A DNA stretch of 64,000 bases from assembly GCA_035539075.1 (NCBI GenBank), contig DATLJB010000139.1:1-64000 (forward strand), read 5' to 3'. Positions 26,306 through 34,096 of this stretch are shown in pieces. The notes below the pieces were generated by a model that saw only the letters and a list, made by a program, of their open reading frames with translations, ran no database searches and was not told where the DNA came from. Within the stretch, counting starts at the first letter, position 1; each line of letters starts with the position of its first letter. This DNA comes from Dongia_B sp035539075 (lineage in GTDB: Bacteria; Pseudomonadota; Alphaproteobacteria; Dongiales; Dongiaceae). Position numbers and translations under genes: made by a program.

Positions 26306-26575
26306 ATGGCCCATCATAAATCGGCTGAAAAGCGTATTCGCCAGACCGAAACGCGTACCGCCCAGAACCGCGCCCGTTCCAGCCGTATCAAGACCGAGGT
26401 CAAGAAGGTCGAGCAGGCGCTTGCCAGCGGCGATAAGGCTGCTGCAGAAGCGGCATTGCGCGCCGCGCAGCCGGAATTGCACCGTGGCGTCAGCAAGGGC
26501 TTGCTGCACCGCAACACGGTTGCCCGCAAGGTGTCTCGCCTGTCCAAACGCGTGAAAGCGCTGGCCGCCGGCTAA
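26306..26575 (+). CDS. rpsT: 30S ribosomal protein S20
   Basis: 89 residues, very basic and helical, starting MAHHKSAEKRIRQTE and containing RNRARSS-like and KGLLHRNTVARKVSRL segments conserved in S20, which binds 16S rRNA early in small-subunit assembly. It commonly lies next to dnaA in alphaproteobacteria, as here. It has its own promoter and a very strong terminator 50 bases after the stop, so it is a single-gene transcript. Confidence 0.96.
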   Translation: MAHHKSAEKRIRQTETRTAQNRARSSRIKTEVKKVEQALASGDKAAAEAALRAAQPELHRGVSKGLLHRNTVARKVSRLSKRVKALAAG

Positions 26576-27316
26576 GCCTTTCGGACGCGCTTCAAGCTCG
26601 TCACATAACTGTCACTGCTGATTAGACAATCGCTGCAGTTCGCCAACTGCAGCGATTGTCTTTTCCTGCCCGGCAACGGGCACTCCGCCACTTTGCGTTG
26701 CAGCGTGGCGGAGATGTCAGCGGCTGTCCCGGAGCGAGCCTGTGGCTTTTTTAGCACGGAAAGCGCCCCCAGGCCGGCTAAAATGGCGTTCTTGATTCGA
26801 TCATATTGCCTTCCGAAGCCGGCCAACGTAGAGTTATCCCCAAGAGTAGACGGGTTGAGGCAAGGCCGACCTTTTGGTCAAAGGCCAAGAAAAATTAAAG
26901 CAATTTCAGGCAGTTGGGCGCGTAGATCCCACGAGTTCTTGTGACTGATCTAGATGGTGGGGTGGCCCCCGTCTAGCACCGCAAGGACTTGGGCATCTGG
27001 CGCACAGAAGGGCAGTGACTAAAATGCAACAAGGCGCTTCGTTGATCCATCTTCGCCACGCAAGCCGTCGCTCGAGCTGCCTCCCCTCCGGAGTTTCTTC
27101 CACTAAAAATTGCATTCCTGAGTGACGCGGTTTTAGCCACGCCGGCTCCTGGGGGAGCCGCTGCGGGCCGACCGCGCCATGGCCAATCGTGATTCAAAAG
27201 TCACGATGGGCTTATTTTCTCGTTACCTGACGCTCATCACCTGAAGGTTGTGCGGATATGTCAAAGCAGTTCTTCCAGCATTTTCGGCAGGATTCGCCGA
27301 TTAGCGGAGGCCGGCC
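26576..27316. other. 741-base gene-free region between rpsT and the rhodanese gene
   Basis: No credible protein gene on either strand. Besides the rpsT terminator it contains a second perfect hairpin (CTCCGCCAC 26683-26691 with GTGGCGGAG 26705-26713), one near-consensus DnaA box TTATCCCCA at 26834-26842, a fairly AT-rich stretch at 26880-26910, and an inverted repeat TCGTGA/TCACGA near 27187-27206. It could hold an unrecognised small RNA or part of the origin; neither is shown. Confidence 0.45.
26624..26664 (+). terminator. Strong rho-independent terminator of rpsT
   Basis: A perfect 17-base-pair stem (26624-26640 with 26645-26661, loop CGCC) followed by TTT. It begins about 50 bases after the rpsT stop. 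Confidence 0.92.
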
Positions 27317-27739
27317 ATGAGCTATGCCGGCGATGTCAGCGTGAACGAGGCCTGGCAGATGCTGGCCGCCGAAAAGGCGGCGCAGTTGGTCGATGTTCGC
27401 ACCGCGCCGGAATGGAGCTTCACCGGCCGCCCGGATCTGCACGATCTTGGCAAGGCTCCCCTTCTGTTGAGCTGGCAGGTCTACCCCCAGATGGCGGTCG
27501 ATGCCGATTTCGTCAGCAAGCTGATTGAGAAACTGGAAAATGCGGACAAGTCCAGTCCGCTCCTGTTCCTCTGTCGGAGCGGCGCACGGTCGAGGGCGGC
27601 AGCTACGGCCGCCAGCGCAGCGGGCTTCACCCGTTGCTACAACATTGCAGGGGGATTTGAGGGTGATCGCGACAGCGCCGGCCACCGCAACACGGTGAGC
27701 GGGTGGCGCGTTGCGGGCCTGCCCTGGATCCAGGATTGA
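27317..27739 (+). CDS. Rhodanese-like domain protein
   Basis: 140 residues forming one rhodanese domain: AQLVDVRTAPEWSFTGRPD, the active-site loop CRSGARSRAAA with a catalytic Cys at about residue 86, and GFTRCYNIAGGFEG near the end. Such proteins carry persulfide sulfur or act as phosphatase-like modules; the acceptor here is unknown. The ATG has GGAGG six bases upstream. It sits between rpsT and dnaA on the same strand, with 192 bases to the dnaA start. Confidence 0.9.
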   Translation: MSYAGDVSVNEAWQMLAAEKAAQLVDVRTAPEWSFTGRPDLHDLGKAPLLLSWQVYPQMAVDADFVSKLIEKLENADKSSPLLFLCRSGARSRAAATAASAAGFTRCYNIAGGFEGDRDSAGHRNTVSGWRVAGLPWIQD

Positions 27740-27931
27740 TGCAAGCGGCAGGATTGGGGCGGAAATCGAACGGCGCGATGTGAACGCACCGTCTAGTTAG
27801 TGGGCCGGTCGGTCGCAACAGGACAGATCGGTCTGGTGAGGTGGCGAAAGCCGAAGCTTATGTCGCAGGGCCCGGGCAACCGAAGGGGGCGGACGTGGTT
27901 GCCAGAGGCGCGCGGCAGACGGGGAAGAGTG

Positions 27932-29401
27932 ATGTCTGAATTGAACAGCGATACCCAGCTCAATGCACAATGGGCACGCATCCGCGGACGGTTGCGCGCG
28001 GAATATGGCGAGGCAACGTTTCGCAGCTGGCTGAAGCCTTTGACCCTGGCTGGCCGCCGCGGCGCCGACCTGCGCGTCGCCGTGCCGTCACGTTTCATGC
28101 GCGACTGGGTGACGACGCATTACGGCGACCGCATCAAGGCCCTGTGGTCGACGGAGAATCCGGAGATCCGTTCGGTCGAAGTGATCGTCGATGCGCTGGC
28201 GGGCCGTGCGCAATCTGCGGAAGACAATGCGGCGGATGAGGGTGCAATTGCCGAGATCGGCGGCAATGAGGCTAGCGTGACGACGCTGGCGCGTGCGGAA
28301 AGCGTCGGTGCCGCGGCCGTGGCGAAGTTTGTCACCCCCCATCTGGTCAGCCGGGATGAGGCCGATAGTTTCGACGATGTGAGCGCACCGCTCGATCCGC
28401 GCCTCACCTTCGACAATTTCGTCGTCGGCAAATCCAACGAGCTCGCCCATGCCGCCGCCTATCGCGTGGCGGAGGCGGATACAGTGCCCTTCAATCCGCT
28501 GTTCCTCTATGGCGGCGTCGGCCTCGGCAAGACCCATCTGATGCATGCCATCGCCTGGCACATCCGCCGCAGGAAGCCGCATAAGCGGGTGATCTATCTC
28601 TCCGCCGAGAAGTTCATGTACCAGTTCATCCGCGCCTTGCGGAACAAGAGCACCATGGCCTTCAAAGAGCAGTTCCGCAGCGTCGATGTGCTGATGGTGG
28701 ATGACGTGCAGTTCATCATCGGCAAGGAATCGACCCAGGAAGAGTTCTTCCACACGTTCAATGCGCTGGCCGACCAGAACCGTCAGGTGATTCTCTCCGC
28801 CGACAAGTCGCCATCGGACCTCGAAGGATTGGAAGAGCGCATGCGCTCGCGCCTCGGCTGGGGCCTGGTTGCCGACATCCATCCGACGACCTATGAGCTG
28901 CGCCTCGGCATCCTGCAGTCGCGGGCCGAGCAGAGCGGCGTCGAGATTCCGCAGAAGGTATTGGAGTTCCTCGCCCACCGGATCGCCTCGAATGTGCGCG
29001 AGCTGGAAGGGGCGCTCACCCGCATCACCGCCCATGCTACCCTGGTCGGCCGGCCGGTGACCCTGGAATCGGCGCAGGAACTGCTGAAGGATCTGCTGCG
29101 CGCCAATGACCGCCGCGTCAGCATCGAGGAAATCCAGCGCCGGGTCGCCGAGCATTTCAACATCAAGCTCGCCGATATGCAGTCGCCACGCCGCGCCCGC
29201 ACGGTTGCCCGCCCGCGCCAGATCGCCATGTATCTGGCGAAGCAGCTGACCACCCGCTCGCTGCCGGAGATCGGCCGCAAATTCGGTGGCCGGGATCACA
29301 CCACCGTCATGCATGCAGTGAAGAAAGTGGAAGAGCTTTGCGCCGGCGATTCCGGTTTCGCCGAGGATGTCGATCTCTTGCGCCGCATGCTGGAAGGCTG
29401 A
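27932..29401 (+). CDS. dnaA: Chromosomal replication initiator protein DnaA
   Basis: 489 residues. Domain I (about 10-80, QWARIRGRLRAEYGEATFRSWLKPL), a variable linker, the AAA+ domain III with Walker A GGVGLGKTH (Lys200) and Walker B LMVDDVQF, and the DNA-binding domain IV with GGRDHTTVMHAVKKVEEL, the DnaA-box helix. It unwinds the replication origin. The frame is open to a GTG at 27800, but the ATG at 27932 has GGGGAAGAG upstream and gives the normal N-terminus. A bidirectional terminator follows 20 bases after the stop. Confidence 0.97.
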   Translation: MSELNSDTQLNAQWARIRGRLRAEYGEATFRSWLKPLTLAGRRGADLRVAVPSRFMRDWVTTHYGDRIKALWSTENPEIRSVEVIVDALAGRAQSAEDNAADEGAIAEIGGNEASVTTLARAESVGAAAVAKFVTPHLVSRDEADSFDDVSAPLDPRLTFDNFVVGKSNELAHAAAYRVAEADTVPFNPLFLYGGVGLGKTHLMHAIAWHIRRRKPHKRVIYLSAEKFMYQFIRALRNKSTMAFKEQFRSVDVLMVDDVQFIIGKESTQEEFFHTFNALADQNRQVILSADKSPSDLEGLEERMRSRLGWGLVADIHPTTYELRLGILQSRAEQSGVEIPQKVLEFLAHRIASNVRELEGALTRITAHATLVGRPVTLESAQELLKDLLRANDRRVSIEEIQRRVAEHFNIKLADMQSPRRARTVARPRQIAMYLAKQLTTRSLPEIGRKFGGRDHTTVMHAVKKVEELCAGDSGFAEDVDLLRRMLEG

Positions 29402-29422
29402 GCGCCGGATGCGCTTCACGTG

Positions 29423-29456
29423 AAAAAGGCCGGGTCGCAAACGACCCGGCCTTTTT
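29423..29456. terminator. Bidirectional terminator between dnaA and LytM peptidase gene
   Basis: Perfect 15-base-pair stem, AAAAAGGCCGGGTCG (29423-29437) with its complement at 29442-29456, loop CAAA. The A and T runs at the two sides give a T tract in both directions, so it can end dnaA and the convergent peptidase gene. Confidence 0.93.
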
Positions 29457-29476
29457 CTGTCGATGCTTGTTCGCCG

Positions 29477-31048
29477 TTATTCTTCCGGCGTGGTTTCCAC
29501 GTAACGCTGGAACTCCGCCAATTGCTGGCCGGTAAGATTGACCGGCACCGCCGTCGGCTTCAGCGGATCGATCTGTTTGCCGTCGACCAACACTTCGTAA
29601 TAGAGATGCGGGCCGGTGGCGACGCCGCTGCGGCCGACATAGGCGATGACATCGCCCCGCTTGACTGTGCTGCCCCGTTGCAGGCCGCGGGCGAAGCCCG
29701 ACAGATGGGCATAGGCGGTGGCAAGGCGGCCATCGTGGCGGAGACGGATGTATTTGCCGTAATTGCCGCGCCAGCCGATATCCTCGATCACGCCATCGCT
29801 GGCGGCGACGACAGGCGTTCCGGTCGGGGCGCCGAAATCGACCCCTTCGTGAAAGCGGCGATCGCCGAAGACGGGATGAATGCGCCAGCCGAAAGGCGAC
29901 GTGATGCGGGCGTCGATCTGCAGCGGCTTGCCGAGATCGAGCAGCGCCACCCCGTGGCCATCGTCCTGCATCAGCGTCGTGGTCTGGTCATCGGTCTGAT
30001 AGCGATAGATCCGCCGCGTCTTGCCGCCATCATCGAGCATGGCATAGCGCAATTGCGGCTCGTCCAGCTTGCCGTCGCGCTGCACGCCTTCGTAGATGAC
30101 GTCGAACGAGGCCGTGCCATGCAGCGCGGGGCGCTGGCCCGGACCGGCTTTGAAACCGAGCATGATCTCATCCACCAGGGACGGCGGCAGCTCTTCGGCC
30201 AGGAGCGCCGTGCGCAGGTTCTTGCCGACAGTGCCGGCGACATGCCGCACGATGAACTGGCCGTCATCTTCCGGAGCAAGGCTTGACGTCTGCCGCTGAT
30301 CGGCAGTCGTCCCCGCTTCCGGCAGGTGGCTGGCCGTCCATATCGATGCCTTGGCAGGTTGACCGGGGGAAGGTTGCGCAGACGGTTGCCCACTGGAAGA
30401 TTGCTCGGCGGAAGGTTGGCCGGCACCATGGCCGCGCAGCGCATGGGCGATATCCTGTTCGGAAACCGGCCGGGGGGCGTCAATATGCACGGTGATGCTG
30501 GTGCTATCGCCCGACATCAATTCCACCGTCTGGACCAGGCGGGCCGGTGCTGCGGTCGGGGTACCCGCGGCATCTGCCGGCGGGGGCGCAAAAGTAAGAC
30601 GCAGGCGCGATCCGGGCTGCAGGCTGGCCGGGTCGAAGATATCGCTGATGGCGGCCAGAACGGCACGCCGGTTATCGGCCGGCACGCCTTGCGCGGCGAG
30701 CAGTCTCGCCAGCGTATCGCCCTTATCCACCGTCACATCCGCGGTGGACAGCACCAAACCTGCTGCGGCGGGGGGGGATTGGGGTGCTTGTGCTGCCGGC
30801 GGCGACACTGGCGGCTCGGCGGCGGCGGAACGATCCGCGAGGTCGCGGGCAGCGGCCGGGTCGACGCATAGCGCCAGCAGGGAGGCGAAACCGGCCAGCA
30901 GGAAAGCGGCCGAAGCGAGGGCGGGCTTGATGCGGCGCCGGGCCGTGAACCGTCGGTACTGCGCGGCGGCGCCCGGCCCACATCGGGCAATGTCGTGATG
31001 ATGGCTTGCTCTGACGGATCTGTTGCTGCAGACCATGGTCCCCGGCAT
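29477..31048 (-). CDS. M23 (LytM) family metallopeptidase, OapA/MepM-like
   Basis: About 523 residues: basic cytoplasmic N-terminus, one hydrophobic segment (near residues 43-62), a Pro/Ala-rich linker, a LysM/OapA-like region (VDKGDTLARLLAAQGVPADN), a Gln-Pro-Ser repeat linker, and a C-terminal M23 domain with the zinc ligands HEGVD (about residue 400) and GPHLYYEV (about 480). Unlike EnvC above, these zinc residues are intact, so it should be an active peptidoglycan DD-endopeptidase. The start (ATG 31048, AAGGGG ten bases upstream) is approximate; a GTG lies 27 bases earlier. Confidence 0.88.
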   Translation of the reverse strand: MPGTMVCSNRSVRASHHHDIARCGPGAAAQYRRFTARRRIKPALASAAFLLAGFASLLALCVDPAAARDLADRSAAAEPPVSPPAAQAPQSPPAAAGLVLSTADVTVDKGDTLARLLAAQGVPADNRRAVLAAISDIFDPASLQPGSRLRLTFAPPPADAAGTPTAAPARLVQTVELMSGDSTSITVHIDAPRPVSEQDIAHALRGHGAGQPSAEQSSSGQPSAQPSPGQPAKASIWTASHLPEAGTTADQRQTSSLAPEDDGQFIVRHVAGTVGKNLRTALLAEELPPSLVDEIMLGFKAGPGQRPALHGTASFDVIYEGVQRDGKLDEPQLRYAMLDDGGKTRRIYRYQTDDQTTTLMQDDGHGVALLDLGKPLQIDARITSPFGWRIHPVFGDRRFHEGVDFGAPTGTPVVAASDGVIEDIGWRGNYGKYIRLRHDGRLATAYAHLSGFARGLQRGSTVKRGDVIAYVGRSGVATGPHLYYEVLVDGKQIDPLKPTAVPVNLTGQQLAEFQRYVETTPEE

Positions 31049-31601
31049 GTAAATCTGTCCCCTTGATACTGGCACTCGAAATAATGATGAGCCTGATGCG
31101 GAACGCTCGAGCCCGGCGAGGCCGACAATGAGCCGGCGAAGTAAGGCGTTTTTGCGGCAGGATTGGTTTCAGCCGATGGCCGCACCATCACATATGCTTG
31201 AGGCCGGTTTCGCATCGTCCGGGTCCTTTCAGAAGCGTCGTCAAATGCCGCCAAGGCGACATCGCCTGTCAGGTAAGGGGCATGGCCCCCGTTCCGCGCA
31301 ATCAGCAGCCGCATGGCCGAGTCGGCTCCGAAGGATGGCCTTCGGCACGGACCTTCCGGGCGCTTCTATCGGCTGATTTCGTGTGATTTTCGCCGAAAAG
31401 AGCTGTTGCCAGCGGAACCGGCTGCTATAATCCCGCACTTGCTGTCGCGGAGGCGTGATTCGGGTACCGAATGTCCCTCCTCCTGCCGGCCAGACCGGCT
31501 TTTCCGGCAAGGTGATTGGGTGACAAGACCGTCCAGGATGCTGGCGACGGATGAGCCGTCGACGGGTGCTGGAGCGGCCCATTGGATGAGTGTGAGTGGC
31601 C
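31049..31601. other. Divergent intergenic region before dnaN
   Basis: About 550 bases without a credible gene, between the leftward peptidase gene and dnaN. It contains the extended -10 promoter listed separately and presumably the peptidase promoter near its left end. I found no cluster of DnaA boxes here. Confidence 0.45.
31423..31431 (+). promoter_or_regulatory. Extended -10 promoter upstream of dnaN
   Basis: TGC directly followed by a perfect TATAAT (31426-31431) makes an extended -10 element; no good -35 is needed or seen. The start would be about 160 bases before the dnaN ATG at 31602. Confidence 0.5.
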
Positions 31602-32720
31602 ATGAAACTGACCATTGATCGGACCGCCCTTTTGCGTTCCCTTGCCCATGTGCAGAGCGTCGTCGAGCGGCGCAATACCATCCCCATCCTCTCCAACGTA
31701 CTGGTGGAGGCCAAGGGTGACCGTCTGAGCCTGACCGCCACGGATATGGACCTGGCGATCGTCGAACAGACCTCCGCCCATGTGGCGACGCCGGGCGCCG
31801 CCACGGTGCCTGCCCATACCATGTATGACATCGTCCGCAAGCTGCCGGATGGCGCCGAGGTGCAGCTCGAACTGGCGGCCGACGGCGCCCAGGTGGCCCT
31901 GAAGGCCGGCCGCTCGCGCTTTACCCTCGCGACTTTGCCGAAGGAGGATTTCCCGGCCACGGCCGGCGGTGATCTGCCGCATCGCTTCCCGCTCTCCGCG
32001 ATCGATCTGCGCGGCCTGATCGACCGCACCAAATTCGCCATTTCGACGGAAGAGACCCGCTATTACCTCAACGGCATCTATCTGCATGCCTTCTCCACCG
32101 GCAAACAGAAGACCTTGCGCGCCGTGGCCACCGACGGTCATCGTCTGGCGCGGGTGGAAATGCCGCTGCCGGAAGGTGCCGAAAACATCCCCGGCGTAAT
32201 CGTGCCGCGCAAGATGGTCAACGAGATCCGCAAGCTGATCGAGGAAGTCGAGGGCATGGTCGAGGTTTCGCTGTCGGAATCGCGCATCCGTTTCGCCTTC
32301 AACGATACTATCCTGACCTCGAAGCTGATCGACGGCAGCTTCCCCGATTACCAGCGCGTCATCCCGACCGGTAATGACAAGGTGCTGGAAGTCGATCGCC
32401 GCAGCTTCCGCGACGCGGTCGACCGTGTCTCGACCATTTCCAGCGAGAAGTCGCGTGCCGTAAAATTGAGCCTCAAGGCCAATGCCATGACCCTGTCGGC
32501 CACCAGCGCCGAGAACGGCACCGCCGTGGAAGAGCTGGAGGTCAAATACGAAGGCGCGCCGTTGGAAATCGGCTTCAACTCGAAATATCTGCTGGATGTC
32601 GCCGACCAGATCGAGGGCGAGGGATTGCAATTGGTGCTGGCCGATTCCGTGGCGCCGACCCTGGTGCGCGATCTGGCCGACGCCATGGCTTTGTATGTCC
32701 TCATGCCGATGCGGGTGTGA
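31602..32720 (+). CDS. dnaN: DNA polymerase III beta subunit (sliding clamp)
   Basis: 372 residues, three tandem clamp domains of about 120 residues. Seen: MKLTIDRTALLRSLAHVQSVVE, RNTIPILSNVLVEA, the RFTLATLPKEDFP turn ending domain one, LDRTKF-like and the C-terminal LVLADSVAPTLVRD...YVLMPMRV, which forms part of the protein-binding pocket. The clamp tethers the replicase to DNA. The ATG at 31602 gives the usual N-terminus; a GTG six bases upstream is the alternative. Its stop overlaps a possible GTG start for recF. Confidence 0.96.
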   Translation: MKLTIDRTALLRSLAHVQSVVERRNTIPILSNVLVEAKGDRLSLTATDMDLAIVEQTSAHVATPGAATVPAHTMYDIVRKLPDGAEVQLELAADGAQVALKAGRSRFTLATLPKEDFPATAGGDLPHRFPLSAIDLRGLIDRTKFAISTEETRYYLNGIYLHAFSTGKQKTLRAVATDGHRLARVEMPLPEGAENIPGVIVPRKMVNEIRKLIEEVEGMVEVSLSESRIRFAFNDTILTSKLIDGSFPDYQRVIPTGNDKVLEVDRRSFRDAVDRVSTISSEKSRAVKLSLKANAMTLSATSAENGTAVEELEVKYEGAPLEIGFNSKYLLDVADQIEGEGLQLVLADSVAPTLVRDLADAMALYVLMPMRV

Positions 32721-32782
32721 GGCTCTTGTCTCAATCGGGACAGGAACGCGTGCCGCCTGCAACCGTGGTCGATCGGGGCCAG

Positions 32783-34009
32783 ATGAGCGACATCGCCCGG
32801 CAGGGCGAAAATAGCGGACCGGCGGAGGCCCGCACCGGCTTCACGCATCTGACCCTGACCGCCTTTCGCAATTACCGACAGGTGGCACTGGATCTCGATC
32901 AGCGGCCGGTGGTGTTGACCGGCGCCAATGGCGCCGGCAAGACCAATCTTCTGGAGGCGATTTCCTTCCTCGCCCCGGGCAGCGGCTTTCGCCAGGCCAA
33001 GCTGGCCGAGGTCGATTGCCGCACGACGGGCAATCAGGGCGAGATGGCCTGGGCCGTCCATGCCCGGCTGCAGACGCCGCAAGGTGAGCACCTTCTGGGC
33101 ACCGGCCGTGATCCGCTGGGCCCGGCACAGATCGGCCGCGACCGCCGGCTGCAGCGCCTGAATGGCGCGCCGCTGCGCAGCCGGGCGGGCTTTGCCGAGA
33201 TCCTCTCGGTGCAATGGCTGACGCCGCAAATGGATCGCCTGCTGGGCGATGCCACCGGATCGCGGCGGCGCTTCCTCGACCGGCTGGTGGCGGGGATCGA
33301 TCCCGGCCAGGCGACACGGTTGAACAGTTACGAGACCGCCCTGCGCGAGCGCGCCAAGCTGCTGCGCGGCGAGCTGACGGCGGGCGCCGCCGAAATCGCC
33401 GCCTGGCTTGGCGGGCTGGAGGCTGAGATCGCCGGCCTTGCGGTCGCCATCGCCGCCGCCCGCAACGACACGGTGGCGCGGCTGAACGACTTCATGGCCG
33501 GAACGGCCGGGGATATTTTCCCCCTGGCCGGGCTGGAGATCGACGGCGCCGTCGAGACCTGGCTGAAGGAAATGCCGGCGCTGGCGGCGGAAGACCGGCT
33601 GCGCGACTGTCTGGCGGCTGCGCGCGCGGAAGATGCCGCCAGCGGCACCACGCGCTGGGGCACCCATCGCAGCGATCTTGCCGTCAGCTATCTCGGCCGG
33701 GCCTTGGGTGACGCGGCCCTGGCAGCGGCGGATTGCTCGACCGGCGAGCAGAAGGCGCTGCTGCTGTCGATCATCCTCGCCCAGGCGCGCCTCACCCGCT
33801 ATCTGCGCGGCCAGGCGCCGGTGCTGCTGCTGGATGAGGCCTTGGCGCATCTCGATAACGGCCGGCGCCAGGCCCTGTTCGAGATCGTGCTCGATCTTGG
33901 CGCCCAGGCCTGGCTCACCGGCACCGAACGCGACTGGTTCAAACCGCTCGCAGGTGCCGCCCAAAGTTTCGCCGTCGCCGACGGCAAGGTTGCGCAAGCA
34001 GCCCTTTAG
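32783..34009 (+). CDS. recF: DNA replication/repair protein RecF
   Basis: 408 residues of the SMC-like ATPase RecF, which with RecO and RecR loads RecA at gaps. Walker A is GANGAGKTN in LTLTAFRNYRQVALDL..., followed by LLEAISFLAPGSGFR; the signature region CSTGEQKALLLSIILAQA and Walker B VLLLDEALAHLD are intact. The start is uncertain: ATG 32783 gives an N-terminal extension of about 20 residues, whereas a GTG at 32717 overlapping the dnaN stop (GTGA) would add 22 more. dnaN-recF-gyrB is the classic order. Confidence 0.94.
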   Translation: MSDIARQGENSGPAEARTGFTHLTLTAFRNYRQVALDLDQRPVVLTGANGAGKTNLLEAISFLAPGSGFRQAKLAEVDCRTTGNQGEMAWAVHARLQTPQGEHLLGTGRDPLGPAQIGRDRRLQRLNGAPLRSRAGFAEILSVQWLTPQMDRLLGDATGSRRRFLDRLVAGIDPGQATRLNSYETALRERAKLLRGELTAGAAEIAAWLGGLEAEIAGLAVAIAAARNDTVARLNDFMAGTAGDIFPLAGLEIDGAVETWLKEMPALAAEDRLRDCLAAARAEDAASGTTRWGTHRSDLAVSYLGRALGDAALAAADCSTGEQKALLLSIILAQARLTRYLRGQAPVLLLDEALAHLDNGRRQALFEIVLDLGAQAWLTGTERDWFKPLAGAAQSFAVADGKVAQAAL

Positions 34010-34096
34010 CTGCCGCAACGGCGGCGCTTTCCGGAAACCAACCCGAAGCGCTGGTTCAATTGCGGCTGATCACATGATGTATCGATTGGATTGATG

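Noticed and set aside
26834..26842. Single TTATCCCCA as proof of oriC
   Set aside because: One eight-of-nine match is expected by chance; no cluster of boxes was found in the replication block.
27800..27931. Upstream GTG start for dnaA
   Set aside because: The extension has no DnaA-like sequence, while ATG 27932 has a good ribosome site.
30360..30425. Repeat-like GGAAG/GGTTG DNA in the LytM peptidase gene
   Set aside because: It encodes an ordinary Gln-Pro-Ser linker and the unit spacing is irregular.
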